Below are positions 9,206 to 18,358 of a DNA stretch of 46,418 nucleotides, in pieces. The notes under the pieces were generated by a model. That model was not told the DNA's origin. It did no database searches and saw only the letters and a program-made list of their open reading frames with translations. Origin of the DNA: Woeseiaceae bacterium. GTDB lineage: Bacteria; Pseudomonadota; Gammaproteobacteria; Steroidobacterales; Woeseiaceae. Each line of letters starts with the position of its first letter. Positions within the stretch are counted from its first letter, which is position 1. Made by a program: the position numbers and the translations under genes. The stretch covers positions 1 to 46,418 of the forward strand of contig JASJBB010000014.1 in assembly GCA_030066735.1 (NCBI GenBank), given 5' to 3'.

Positions 9206-9261
9206 CGTGCGATTCTCCGGGTTTCTTGCGGGCAGGGACACAGTGTACGAGCGATGAGGTA

Positions 9262-9343
9262 TGTTAAACAATCGGTTATTTGCCTGAATACAAGCTATTG
9301 AAAAATAGCGATATGTGATCAAAAATGTTTAGTTTAATAAACA
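9262..9343. promoter_or_regulatory. Divergent promoter region with TGTTTA/TAAACA palindromes
   Basis: The 156 bases between bauA and the XRE-cupin gene are far more AT-rich than their surroundings. They contain TGTTAAACA at 9262-9270 (a perfect odd palindrome) and TGTTTA-N6-TAAACA at 9326-9343. Both are built from the same TGTTtA half site, about 64 bases apart, one nearer each gene. A third inverted repeat, GCTATT-GAAA-AATAGC, lies at 9294-9309 between them. Such paired sites are expected for an autoregulating XRE-cupin repressor controlling both directions. That it binds here is inference. Confidence 0.5.
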
Positions 9344-9361
9344 ATTACAGCGAGATTGAAC

Positions 9362-9910
9362 ATGGACCAGGACATCGGCCAGCGGCTGCGCGCCATCCGC
9401 ACGCGACTCGGGCTGTCGCAGCGCCACCTCGCCCGGGTGTCCGGGGTCGCCAACGCCACGATTTCGCAGATCGAGGCCGGGCGCCTGAACCCCACCGTGA
9501 GCATGCTGAAAAGGGTGCTGGACGGCATTCCGATGTCGCTCAGCGAGTTTTTTGCCGACGACTTCGAAGCCGGCGACCGGATTTTCTTTCGCGCCGAGGA
9601 ACTCACCGAGATCGCCGACGGCGGCGTGTCGTTCCGGCAGGTTGGGGCCAACCTGCAAAACAAGGCGATCCAGCTGCTGAGGGAGTGTTACCAGCCCGGC
9701 TCCGGCACGGGCCGGCACGCCATTACCCACGAGGGCGAGGAGTGCGGCATCGTGTTGTCGGGGCGCCTCGAAGTCACCGTGGGCGACAGCACCGAGATTC
9801 TGCGTGCGGGCGACGCCTACTATTTTCGGTCCGATCAGCCGCACCGTTTTCACAACCCGGGCAACGAACCCTGCGAACTGATCACGGCTTGCAGCCCACC
9901 CAGTTTCTGA
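9362..9910 (+). CDS. XRE-family HTH regulator with cupin sensor domain
   Basis: The 182-residue protein has an N-terminal helix-turn-helix (residues about 8-60; RLGLSQRHLARVSGVANATI then SQIEAGRLNPTVSML). A C-terminal cupin barrel follows (about 105-180; GEECGIVLSGRLEVTVG and SDQPHRFHNPGNEPC). This architecture is that of PuuR/SutR-like regulators, several of which control amine, amino acid or putrescine use. A TTG two codons earlier could also start translation; I prefer ATG at 9362. It is divergent from the beta-alanine operon and 38 bases upstream of the branched-chain aminotransferase gene. It may sense an amino acid or a PLP-linked intermediate. The ligand is unknown. Confidence 0.9.
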   Translation: MDQDIGQRLRAIRTRLGLSQRHLARVSGVANATISQIEAGRLNPTVSMLKRVLDGIPMSLSEFFADDFEAGDRIFFRAEELTEIADGGVSFRQVGANLQNKAIQLLRECYQPGSGTGRHAITHEGEECGIVLSGRLEVTVGDSTEILRAGDAYYFRSDQPHRFHNPGNEPCELITACSPPSF

Positions 9911-9948
9911 TCCAAAATGACCGCCCGGTTTTTTTAATCCAGATTCAA

Positions 9949-10941
9949 ATGTCTCAATTCGGAACGGTTTTCTGCGATGCCATCGCGGTAGCCCACTATC
10001 GTGACGGCGCGTGGCAGGAACCCGCCATCGAAGCCCTTGCGCCGCTGCAACTGCATCCGGCGGCTCATGTTCTGCACTATTCGAGCACCTGCTTCGAAGG
10101 CTTCAAGGCCTATCGGTGGGCCGACGGCAAGGCGCGCATCTTCCGTCTCGACGACCACGTTGCACGCATGCAGAAAAGCGCGGCTTCACTGGTGCTGCCC
10201 ATCCCCGATGCGCAGATGCTGCGCGGCATGGTGCTCGACATCGTCGCCCATAACATCGACGAGATTCCCGCGCCGCCGAGTTCGCTCTACCTGCGGCCGA
10301 CGCTGATCGGGACCTTGCCCAACATCGGCGCCGCGGCCGCGCCGTCGACCGAGGCGACGCTGTTCGTGCTGACTTCGCCGGTGGGAGACTATTTCACGGG
10401 CGGCGCCCGCCCTTTGAAGCTGCTGGTCGAGGACGAGAAAGCGCGCTCGACCGAGCAGCTCGGCAGCACCAAGACCGGCGGCAACTACGCGGGGGCGCTG
10501 GGGCCGACGTTGGCCGCCAAGGCGGAGTACGGTGTCGACCAGGTGCTGTTCTGCCCGAACGGCGACGTCCAGGAGACCGGGGCCGCAAACTTCCTGCTGA
10601 TCTCCGACGACGAGATCATCACCAAGCCGCTCGACACCTCGTTCCTGCACGGCATCACGCGGGCGTCGATCCTGACGCTGGCCGCCGATCTCGGCTACAC
10701 GGTCAGCGAGCGTAACTTCACGGTCGATGAGCTGTTGCAGTCGGTCGGCCAGTACGAGGCCGCGCTCTCCGGTACCGCGGCCAGCCTCGCGCCGGTGGGT
10801 TCGCTGGTCTACAAGGGCAAGGAACTGGCGGTTCGTGACGGACAGCCGGGGCCGAACGCTGCGCGGTTGCGCGAAGCCTTACACAGCATCCACTACGGCG
10901 ACGCGCCCGATACGCACGGCTGGCTGACCGAGGTCGGCTAA
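9949..10941 (+). CDS. ilvE: Branched-chain amino acid aminotransferase
   Basis: This 330-residue fold-type IV PLP enzyme interconverts leucine, isoleucine and valine with their 2-oxo acids, using 2-oxoglutarate. The Schiff-base Lys is residue 175 in GSTKTGGNYAG. HYSSTCFEGFKAYR, RIFRLDDHVARM, SSLYLRPTLIG and VQETGAANFLL are standard BCAT segments, of the longer type II (eukaryote-like) group. The frame is open upstream for 200 codons but overlaps the regulator in another frame; ATG at 9949 gives a natural N-terminus. A run of eight T follows a weak GC stem just before the start, between this gene and the XRE-cupin gene. Its position beside that regulator suggests control with amino-nitrogen metabolism. 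Confidence 0.92.
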   Translation: MSQFGTVFCDAIAVAHYRDGAWQEPAIEALAPLQLHPAAHVLHYSSTCFEGFKAYRWADGKARIFRLDDHVARMQKSAASLVLPIPDAQMLRGMVLDIVAHNIDEIPAPPSSLYLRPTLIGTLPNIGAAAAPSTEATLFVLTSPVGDYFTGGARPLKLLVEDEKARSTEQLGSTKTGGNYAGALGPTLAAKAEYGVDQVLFCPNGDVQETGAANFLLISDDEIITKPLDTSFLHGITRASILTLAADLGYTVSERNFTVDELLQSVGQYEAALSGTAASLAPVGSLVYKGKELAVRDGQPGPNAARLREALHSIHYGDAPDTHGWLTEVG

Positions 10942-10991
10942 AGGGCAGCGCCGCTACCCTGATCGGTTTCGGGGGCCGGGCGCCCCGCCTG

Positions 10992-12341
10992 CTACTGGAA
11001 CTGGATATCGGCCGTATAGATCCTGAAGGAGTCCCCCACGTTCTGGGTGAGTGACGTCAGGTTGTACTGGCTGATAAACAGCACGCCAGACCCGTTGTTG
11101 ACGACTGAGGGCCTGTCTCCCCGGAAGTTCGGGGCGATCGAAGCGACCGTGCTGGCGCGGAGCACCTGCACGGTTACGCCGGCGCCGTCGGCGGGGGCCG
11201 CAAAAATCGTATGGTAGCCATCGGCGTTATCGCCCGTATGGTCGGCACGCGATCCATAGACCACCGTATTGCCGTCGCCGGAGATATCGAAAGCGCCGGG
11301 ACCCGTGAGCGGGTTCGTGGGGGTCGTGGCACTTGTGCCGATGCCGGTGTAGTAGCCGGACGAGCGAGTGGCGCTGTTCGATACCTGCACAATCGCGCTG
11401 CCATCGGCCATTGCTACGAAAACCTCGCCACTGCCGTCGGTATTCTGGCCAGCCGCATGGTCGGCTCCGGATACGAACGCAACCTTGCTGCCATCGTCGG
11501 AGATCCTGGGCATCTCCGAGTCATCGTCCGTCTCTGTGAGCTGGGTGAGATTGTTGCCGTCGATGTCGATGACGAAGATCTCATCCGTGCTGGGGGTGTT
11601 CGTGCCGAAAGGATCGCGGAACGAGACGAAAGCGACTCGGCTGCCGTCGTCGGCAAGCGCGAGGTCGTCCACGTCGAGTGTCCCCGTCGTTACCTGCGCC
11701 AGCCCGCTGCCGTCGCTGTTGATTGAAAAGATCTGGGTAGCGCCAGTGAGGTTGTCACCCGTCAGGTCCGCGGCCGACGAGAACACGATCACGCCGTTGT
11801 CGGCAACCTGGGGGTGCCTGACGGTGTTGACGCTCGCGTCGATCTGCGTCACCTGGGTGATGCCGGCGCCCGTCGTCGAACCCAGGAAGACATTGTCTTC
11901 GAGGTTCGGATTGCTGCCGACGATATCCAGCCCGGACACAAACACCACGAAATCGCCGTTGTCCGAGATGTCCCACTCGCGCGTGGCGTAGCTGAAGGTC
12001 TCGTCGCCAAGAGTAACCTGGGTAATGTCACCACTGGCAAGATCCTTGGCAAACAGCTGAGTCCGCCCGTTGGGATTCGTGCCGAGCGGGTCTGCCGTGT
12101 CGACCCAGACCATGGTGCTGCCGTCGCCGGAAATGCGGCCTGCCACGAAATCACCGATCAAATAGTCCGTATCGAACTGCAACAGGGGTTCGATGCCGCC
12201 ACCTGGGCCGCCGCCGTTACCGCCACCGCCATTACCGCCGCCTGCGCCACCATTGCTGGTGAACGGCTTACTGTTGTCGCAACCGGCAAGCATGATGCCC
12301 GTCAGCAGCAGCGAGAGATGTACGTAAAGTCTTGATTTCAT
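10992..12341 (-). CDS. TolB-like beta-propeller lipoprotein
   Basis: The 449-residue protein begins with a lipoprotein signal (LLLTGIMLAGC, lipobox Cys about residue 21). A low-complexity Gly/Asn linker follows at about residues 31-47, then a repeated series of propeller blades. The blades carry recurring phrases such as ISGDGSTMVWV, ISDNGDFVVFVSG, LADDGSRVAFVS, ISDDGSKVAFVSG and ISGDGNTVVYGS, the WD40-like/PD40 pattern of TolB. I count at least five clear blades. No Pal- or TonB-type partner gene is adjacent. I chose ATG at 12341 so that the lipobox lies at a normal distance; upstream in-frame starts would bury it. No good ribosome site is visible. Function is unknown, probably envelope-associated. 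Confidence 0.75.
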   Translation of the reverse strand: MKSRLYVHLSLLLTGIMLAGCDNSKPFTSNGGAGGGNGGGGNGGGPGGGIEPLLQFDTDYLIGDFVAGRISGDGSTMVWVDTADPLGTNPNGRTQLFAKDLASGDITQVTLGDETFSYATREWDISDNGDFVVFVSGLDIVGSNPNLEDNVFLGSTTGAGITQVTQIDASVNTVRHPQVADNGVIVFSSAADLTGDNLTGATQIFSINSDGSGLAQVTTGTLDVDDLALADDGSRVAFVSFRDPFGTNTPSTDEIFVIDIDGNNLTQLTETDDDSEMPRISDDGSKVAFVSGADHAAGQNTDGSGEVFVAMADGSAIVQVSNSATRSSGYYTGIGTSATTPTNPLTGPGAFDISGDGNTVVYGSRADHTGDNADGYHTIFAAPADGAGVTVQVLRASTVASIAPNFRGDRPSVVNNGSGVLFISQYNLTSLTQNVGDSFRIYTADIQFQ

Positions 12342-12443
12342 TGGCAGGGGCTCCGAATTCGGTCTCTTGAACATCGTCACAGACTGACGTCGGTGATTCC
12401 GGGAGCGATGTCTCAGTTTTGTCATAACGTGCCGGGCGCCAAC

Positions 12444-12475
12444 GAAAAGGGCCAGAGCCCGAAGGCTCTGGCCCT
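12444..12475 (-). terminator. Rho-independent terminator of the TonB receptor gene
   Basis: On the minus strand a perfect 12-base stem (AGGGCCAGAGCC / GGCTCTGGCCCT) with a 4-base TTCG loop is followed directly by TTTT. It starts 21 bases after the stop of the TonB-dependent receptor. It separates that gene from the beta-propeller lipoprotein gene downstream. Confidence 0.85.
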
Positions 12476-12495
12476 GTTTCCCCCACGATTAACGC

Positions 12496-15400
12496 TTACT
12501 GGAACGACAGTTTGGCGTTGATCGAGTAGGTCCGGCCCATCGTGTCGAACAGGCTCGGGAACGTGTTGCCCGAGTTGAATGCGGTAGATCCGGTTTCGTT
12601 GCCGAGAATCGGCGGATCTTCGTCGAGCACGTTCGCGACCAGCAGGGAAATACGGATCGTGTCCTGCCACGAGTAGCCGAACGTCAGGTCGAAGTAGTCC
12701 TGCGAGCTCACGCTGCGGAAGGCCGGGAAGGCCGCCGCGGCTTCATTCGCCTGGATGTCCATGCCGCCGATGTGGCGCCACAGCAGCGAGGCGTCGAAGT
12801 CGCCACGATACCACTGCGTGCGCAGTACCGAACGGAACTCCGGAACCGGGTCGCACGATGTACCGTAGACACCCTTGCAGTCCACGACTGCCGACAACGA
12901 GGTCGTCTGGAACTCGTTCGTCAGGTACTGGTGCGCCGTCAGGCCTACCGTCAGCTCACCGCCGCGGCCGAGGTCGAAGCCCGTGTTGACGACGAGGTCG
13001 AGGCCTTCCGCCTGGAAGCGTTCGAAGTTCGTGAAGTACGCGGGGATGCCGGTGCCTGTTTCGGTGATGGCGCCGCCAATGCGGACCACGCCCGAGAGGC
13101 AAGCGGGATCTTCGAGCACGTAGCACGTGTCGAGCGCTTCCTGGCCGGTCGGCTGGTTGATGTAGTCGTTGATCTCGATGTCATAGTAGTCCAGCGAGAT
13201 CGTCGTACCGGTCGTGAACCCGAAGTCGGGTTCCCAGACGAAACCGAACGTGCGCGTTGTGGCTTCCTCGGGAGCCGGCAGGAAGGCCGGGTTGGTGCCA
13301 TTGAACACGTTGATCTGGCCCGAGATGATGTCGGGCACCTGGCCGACCTGCGTCGGCAGCATGCCCGTCTGCACGCACAGGTCGAACAGGCGTTCGCCGG
13401 GCTGCGGCGGGTTCGGATTGCCGACCGAGCAGGGGTCAAACGTGGCGTTATCGAGGCCCGTCGTGATCGGGCTGAACAGCTCGCCCACGTTGGCAACCCG
13501 GACGGCCTGCTGTTCCATCGCACGGATACGGAAGCCCGGCACGATTTCCCAGCTCAGCCCGTATTTCCAGGACTCCGTCGAACCCTGCACGCTGTAGTCC
13601 GCCCAGCGGAACCCGGCTTCGAGGCTCAGGTTTTCGAAACCGCTCTTGCCCTGGACCAGCGGCAGGATGGCCTCGGCGAACCATTCGTCGGCGTCGTAGG
13701 CGCCTGCTATCGGCAGCCGGTTGCCGCCCGCACCGCCCTGGCAACTCGTCGGCGCTTCCTTGAGGCACTCGTCCGGCGAGGAGCTGGCGGTCAGTTCGCT
13801 ATGCTCGTAGCCGAACGCAACCGACAGTCCTTCGGCCGCACTCGGCAGCGCGAGCTGGTCGATGGTGCCGTCGATCGACGCGTGGTAGATCTCCTGCGTC
13901 GAGCGGCGGATGTCGCTCGCGATCGCGATAAAGAACCCGGAATCGCGCTGCGCGGGGGTGATCGAGCCGACCGGGCCGAAGATGTTGATCGGCGTACACG
14001 GCGCCCCGGTCACCACACCCGTAACGCTGACGCAGGAATCCGGGTCAACCGTATCGATGCCTGCCTGCAGGTTGTTGATGTTCGTGAAGCCGTCGCGCGT
14101 TTCCACGAAGTCGGACTGGCCGCGCTGGTAGGACACGTCGTAGTTCCAGCCTTCCATCACGCCGGGCAGGCTGCCCCTGACGCCAAGCACATACTGGTAA
14201 TAGTCGGTGTCGAAGATGCCGGTTCGCGGTCCGAGTTCCAGCGTGCGCCGCCGCGCCGTGGAGGTGAACGCATCGTTCTCATCGAATACGCCGTCCCCAT
14301 TGACGTCCTGGATGCCGACCGAATTGAAGCCCATCGGATCGGCCGCCAGGGCTGCCGTGAGCGCATCCAGGGTTTCCTGGTCACAGGTGCCGCCAAGGTT
14401 GGCCTGGCAGTCGGTGATCGCGGTCTGCGTCTGGGTGACGAACGAAGCCGCGCCCGTATTCAGGTCGCCGATGATCGTCTGCCGCGCCGCATCGTTGAAG
14501 AACGGGTTCATGATCGGGATCGTGAACGCCGTACCGAACGTGCCGGACGGTGCGATCTGGAACGCCGACTCGTTGGACGAGAACGTGCCGCGTGCATAGA
14601 ACTCGACGTGGTCGTTGAAATCATAAGAAACGACCGTGCTCGCCTGCCAGCGCTCTTGTGGCGTCTGGTAGTAGTTGAACGGGTTGAAGTTGAAGCGCGC
14701 ACACTCGCCCTGGATCAGGTCGCCGTTGTCGCGAAACTGGTAGCTGTTACCACTGCGCAGGTTGAGCGTCGCCGGAATAGCCGTGGTCGAGCCGACGCCC
14801 GAAGAGTGCGCGGTCGTAAACGACGTGTTGCCGGAGCAGGCCGCGTCCGGTTCCGGAGGTGGTGATCCGAGTCCGGAGCCGGTCGACGTCGCGACGCCGA
14901 ACTGGCCGAACTTGCGATCGGCGAGCAGGATGCTGCCGCGATCGGTATAAGTCGCGCCGAACATCATGTGACCGCGATCGTCACTGAACTTCGCGCCGAA
15001 CAGCGCACCGACGTAGTTGGTGCTCTCACCGCCACCGCCGACCGATTGACTGGAATCCGTCGCCGAATAGCCGACGTCGATCTCGAAGCCCTCGAAGTCG
15101 TCGCGCAACACGAAGTTGACGGCGCCGGACATGGCATCCGAGCCGTAGACCGCGGATGCACCGCCGGTCACGACGTCGACACGTTGCAGCATGTTGATCG
15201 GTATGACGTCGGTCGTGACGATGCCATTGATGTCGTACGGCGCCAGTCGCTTGCCGTCGATAAGGATCAGCGACCGCTGTGGGCCCAGGCCCCGGAGGTC
15301 GAGCGTCGCCTGGCCGGCTGTGCCGTTGTTGACGTTCTCGCCGTCGCCCGGAATCGTGATTGGCAGGTCGCGGAACACGCGCTCGATGTTCGGCGTCTGC

Positions 15401-15609
15401 TTCAGCGCGATCTCTTCTTCGCCAATGGTCGTGACCGGGCTGGCCGCGATGATGTTCTCATTACGGATTCGCGTACCGGTCGTAATGATCTCCTCGATCT
15501 CGGCGCCTCCGCCAGGATCGTCCTGTGCCATTGCGGGTGCGCAAAGCGCGGTAACCGCACTGACGAGAACAGCCGAACGTAGCCGACCGGCAATATGAGT
15601 ATTGCTCAT
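12496..15609 (-). CDS. TonB-dependent outer-membrane receptor
   Basis: The 1037-residue protein has a signal peptide (SAVLVSAVTALCAPAMA, cleavage before QDD), a TonB-box-like EIEEIITTGTRIR, a plug domain and a long beta-barrel ending in SINAKLSFQ. Plug motifs include ATLDLRGLGPQRSLILIDGK and RVDVVTGGASAVYGSDAMSG, the Oar/SusC-like style common in polymer- and siderophore-using gammaproteobacteria. Several extracellular-loop Cys pairs (for example around QANLGGTCDQ and SSPDECLKEAPTSC) are visible. I chose ATG at 15609, with GGGGGAG about nine bases upstream, over an earlier in-frame start. A strong terminator follows. The substrate cannot be told; no adjacent substrate-binding or degradative gene points to one. 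Confidence 0.95.
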   Translation of the reverse strand: MSNTHIAGRLRSAVLVSAVTALCAPAMAQDDPGGGAEIEEIITTGTRIRNENIIAASPVTTIGEEEIALKQTPNIERVFRDLPITIPGDGENVNNGTAGQATLDLRGLGPQRSLILIDGKRLAPYDINGIVTTDVIPINMLQRVDVVTGGASAVYGSDAMSGAVNFVLRDDFEGFEIDVGYSATDSSQSVGGGGESTNYVGALFGAKFSDDRGHMMFGATYTDRGSILLADRKFGQFGVATSTGSGLGSPPPEPDAACSGNTSFTTAHSSGVGSTTAIPATLNLRSGNSYQFRDNGDLIQGECARFNFNPFNYYQTPQERWQASTVVSYDFNDHVEFYARGTFSSNESAFQIAPSGTFGTAFTIPIMNPFFNDAARQTIIGDLNTGAASFVTQTQTAITDCQANLGGTCDQETLDALTAALAADPMGFNSVGIQDVNGDGVFDENDAFTSTARRRTLELGPRTGIFDTDYYQYVLGVRGSLPGVMEGWNYDVSYQRGQSDFVETRDGFTNINNLQAGIDTVDPDSCVSVTGVVTGAPCTPINIFGPVGSITPAQRDSGFFIAIASDIRRSTQEIYHASIDGTIDQLALPSAAEGLSVAFGYEHSELTASSSPDECLKEAPTSCQGGAGGNRLPIAGAYDADEWFAEAILPLVQGKSGFENLSLEAGFRWADYSVQGSTESWKYGLSWEIVPGFRIRAMEQQAVRVANVGELFSPITTGLDNATFDPCSVGNPNPPQPGERLFDLCVQTGMLPTQVGQVPDIISGQINVFNGTNPAFLPAPEEATTRTFGFVWEPDFGFTTGTTISLDYYDIEINDYINQPTGQEALDTCYVLEDPACLSGVVRIGGAITETGTGIPAYFTNFERFQAEGLDLVVNTGFDLGRGGELTVGLTAHQYLTNEFQTTSLSAVVDCKGVYGTSCDPVPEFRSVLRTQWYRGDFDASLLWRHIGGMDIQANEAAAAFPAFRSVSSQDYFDLTFGYSWQDTIRISLLVANVLDEDPPILGNETGSTAFNSGNTFPSLFDTMGRTYSINAKLSFQ

Positions 15610-15665
15610 GTGAGTACTCCCCCATCTTTCCCAGAAGAACCGCGGACAGGTGCCCGCGATGCGTA

Positions 15666-15687
15666 ACGCAAGCAAACTGCCTTGCGT
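15666..15687. promoter_or_regulatory. Inverted repeat upstream of the TonB receptor
   Basis: ACGCAAG-N8-CTTGCGT is a perfect 7-base inverted repeat 57 bases before the receptor start. On the minus strand it overlaps TTGACG, a possible -35 element. It could be an operator, but no cognate regulator is recognised here. The rest of the 214-base gap holds a second weak stem (GCAGCG at 15767-15772 with CGCTGC at 15783-15788) that may end hemN transcription. Confidence 0.35.
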
Positions 15688-15823
15688 CAATGGGGTAGAT
15701 GTAGGGAAAGCGAAAATGGTTCTGCTGTTACTCAGACCGCTTTCGCATATTCGGCCGGGCTAAGAAGCAGCGTTCATAACCGCGCTGCTAATCCCAAAAA
15801 AGTCTGATTTTATTTTGAACTTT

Positions 15824-17212
15824 CTATATAGCCCGGGAGAATCGATTGTCGCTCTCGGCGCTGCCCATATGGCGGTCGAATGTCATCGCAATGTTGCGAA
15901 GGAGCAGTCGACCCTTCGGCGTAATGCGGATGCCCGCGTCGTCGACGTCGATCAATTCGTCTCCGGCAAGCGGCGCCAGGCGTTTGATCTCTGCCGCGAA
16001 GTACTCGCGGAAATCGACATCATGAAGCTGGCCGAAATCGTCGTAGTTGAGCGCGTCGTAACACATCAGTGCCTGGATCACCTCGGCGCGCAGCAAGTCG
16101 TCGTCATCGACCGCCAGGCCTTTGATAATCGGCAGCTCGTCGTTCTCGAGACGCGTCTCGTATTCCATCGTCGTGACCGAGTTCTGGGCGTAGACGTTGC
16201 CGATACTGCTGATCGAGCTCACGCCAATCGAAACGAGATCGCAATGCCGGTGTGTGGAATACCCCTGGAAATTGCGTTGCAGCGTGCCGTCGTGGCGTGC
16301 GAGCACGAGTTCGTCATCGGGCAACGCGAAGTGGTCCATGCCGATGTACACGTAGCCCGCTTCCGTCAGCCGCGAGATCGTATTCTCGAGAATGTCGAGC
16401 TTGGTCTCGGGTGCCGGGATGTCGTCCGCGTTGATCATGCGCTGGCCCTTGAAGCGTTGCGGCAGGTGCGCATAGTTGTAGACCGCGAAGCGATCGGGCC
16501 GCATGTCGATGACCGTGTCCAGCGTGCGGTCGAAGCTCTCCACCGACTGGTGTGGCAAACCGTATATAAGGTCAAACGAAATGGAACGGAACCCGGACTT
16601 GCGCGATGCATCGACCAGTGTCCTCACCTCGTCGGCCGACTGAATACGGTTGCAGGCTTTTTGCACGGTGGCGTCGAAGTCCTGGATGCCCAGGCTCAGG
16701 CGATTGAAGCCCAGCTCGGTGAGTGTACGGATATCGCTTTCGCTGACGGTGCGCGGGTCGACCTCGATCGAGAACTGCCGGCTATCGCTCTCGTCCAGCG
16801 TGAACGCGCTGCGGATCTTGGCGAGCAGATCGCGCATCTGGTCGTCTTCGAGATAGGTCGGCGTGCCGCCGCCGAAGTGCAGCTGCTCGACGACGCGCGA
16901 GCGGTCGAACAGTTCCGACTGCAGCTCGATCTCGCGATAGAGGTTGCGCATGTACTTGGCGACGCGCTCCTCGTTGCGGGTCACGATCTTGTTGCAGCCA
17001 CAGTAATAACAAAGCGTGTGACAAAACGGGATGTGCACGTACAACGACAGCGGGACGCCCGACGCGTTGCTGGCGCGGGCATTGTCGATGTAATCCTGAG
17101 TCGTCAGTTCGTCATTGAACTGCAAAGCTGTCGGGTACGACGTGTAGCGGGGCCCGCGGCCGTCATAACGGCGAATCAGGTCGAGATCGAAGCAAACGGT
17201 GTCTGTAGACAT
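15824..17212 (-). CDS. hemN: Oxygen-independent coproporphyrinogen III oxidase
   Basis: HemN is a radical SAM enzyme that decarboxylates coproporphyrinogen III to protoporphyrinogen IX under low oxygen. The 462 residues match the E. coli length of about 457. The cluster-binding motif is HIPFCHTLCYYCGC, with Cys 64, 68 and 71 plus the extra Cys 73 that marks true HemN. RYDGRGPRYTSYPTALQF at the N-terminus, FGGGTPTYL, SIEVDPRT and DLIYGLPHQ are also HemN features rather than HemW. It lies 31 bases after ctaA, so heme A synthesis and anaerobic heme synthesis are probably cotranscribed. I see no clear FNR box in that short gap. Confidence 0.95.
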   Translation of the reverse strand: MSTDTVCFDLDLIRRYDGRGPRYTSYPTALQFNDELTTQDYIDNARASNASGVPLSLYVHIPFCHTLCYYCGCNKIVTRNEERVAKYMRNLYREIELQSELFDRSRVVEQLHFGGGTPTYLEDDQMRDLLAKIRSAFTLDESDSRQFSIEVDPRTVSESDIRTLTELGFNRLSLGIQDFDATVQKACNRIQSADEVRTLVDASRKSGFRSISFDLIYGLPHQSVESFDRTLDTVIDMRPDRFAVYNYAHLPQRFKGQRMINADDIPAPETKLDILENTISRLTEAGYVYIGMDHFALPDDELVLARHDGTLQRNFQGYSTHRHCDLVSIGVSSISSIGNVYAQNSVTTMEYETRLENDELPIIKGLAVDDDDLLRAEVIQALMCYDALNYDDFGQLHDVDFREYFAAEIKRLAPLAGDELIDVDDAGIRITPKGRLLLRNIAMTFDRHMGSAESDNRFSRAI

Positions 17213-17243
17213 GGTCTAAATAGTCGCGAATTTCACGCGGCGC

Positions 17244-18266
17244 TCACATGGGTATTTTCCGCAGGCTATGTACGAGATACAACGCAATCGTCAGCAATAT
17301 CAGGGCCACGGCCTGGTGCGCAGCCGCCGACGCCGTCGGCACAGCATACAACAGAGTCAGGATGCCGAGCGCCACTTGCGCGGCGGCCGTGGCGAGCAGG
17401 GCGTGCCTGGCGGGGCGCGCCCTGGCCGGCAGGTCCCGGCGCAGGCCGATGTACACGGCGATGGTGAAAACCAGCGTCGTAATGGCCAGCACCCGGTGAT
17501 CGAACTGCACCGTCGTCAGGTTGTACAACGGGTTGCGCCAGGCGGGCTCGAGCGCCATCAGGCCGGGCGGGACCAGTCCTTCGCCCATTTTCGGAAACGT
17601 GTTGTAGATCTGCCCGGCGTCGAGACCTGCGACGAGGCCTCCCGAGAGAATGGTGACGCTGATCAGTACGGTGAGGGCGACGGCCCACGAGTAGCGCGGG
17701 TGATAGCTGTTGCCCGTCGGCCGGAAGATCAGGTTGAGCGCGGTCCATAGCATCAGCGCATAGACCAGGAAGGCCGCGCCAAGGTGCGCCGTCAGCTTGA
17801 AATGACTGACCTGTGGCGCGTCGACCTGGCCGCTGGCGACCATGAGCTTGCCGATGACCGCCTGCGCACCGCCGAGGGCAAGCAGAAACAGGTACCAGGG
17901 CAGTTGCCGCGGCTTGATCGCGCCGCGCACGGCGAAGAACACGAGCGGCACCGCGAACGCGATGCCAATCACGCGGCCGAGCACCCGGTGCAGGTACTCG
18001 AGCCAGAAAATGCCCTTGAAATCATTCACGTCCATGTGGGAATTGACGAGCTTGAATTCCGGCGTCTGCTGGTAGATTTCGAAAACGCGTTGCCACTCTG
18101 CGTTGCTCAGCGGCGGGATGGCGCCCATGATGGGCCGCCATTCGGCCATCGACAGGCCGGACCCGGTCAGGCGCGTGACGCCGCCGAGCACCACCATCAG
18201 GAAAACGAGGGCACAACAAATGAGCAGCCAGGTGGCGACCTGGCGATCGTGATTGGTAACGGACAT
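17244..18266 (-). CDS. ctaA: Heme A synthase (COX15/CtaA)
   Basis: This integral membrane protein oxidises the methyl group of heme O to give heme A for aa3-type cytochrome oxidases. The 340 residues contain about eight hydrophobic helices. The heme-ligand His residues are seen in WLEYLHRVLGR, HFKLTAHLGAAF, QFDHRVLAIT and SAAAHQAVAL. GGVTRLTGSGLSMAEWRPI near the N-terminus and ETFPKMGEG-like NTFPKMGEGLVPPG are signatures of the proteobacterial COX15 type. An in-frame TTG lies three codons upstream; I chose ATG at 18266. Its presence implies that the organism makes heme A and so respires with an aa3-type oxidase. Confidence 0.95.
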   Translation of the reverse strand: MSVTNHDRQVATWLLICCALVFLMVVLGGVTRLTGSGLSMAEWRPIMGAIPPLSNAEWQRVFEIYQQTPEFKLVNSHMDVNDFKGIFWLEYLHRVLGRVIGIAFAVPLVFFAVRGAIKPRQLPWYLFLLALGGAQAVIGKLMVASGQVDAPQVSHFKLTAHLGAAFLVYALMLWTALNLIFRPTGNSYHPRYSWAVALTVLISVTILSGGLVAGLDAGQIYNTFPKMGEGLVPPGLMALEPAWRNPLYNLTTVQFDHRVLAITTLVFTIAVYIGLRRDLPARARPARHALLATAAAQVALGILTLLYAVPTASAAAHQAVALILLTIALYLVHSLRKIPM

Positions 18267-18358
18267 GGGGCGCAAGTCTACCAGCGAACCTAGGTATTTT
18301 CCCCAGTAGTGAACGGGTCAGGCGGTCGCTAGTCTTCACTACAACAACAAGAGTATCC

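Noticed and set aside
12772..14865. A 697-codon plus-strand frame
   Set aside because: It is antisense to the TonB-dependent receptor gene, has biased composition (Arg/Val/Asp) and shows no domain, so it is a high-GC shadow.
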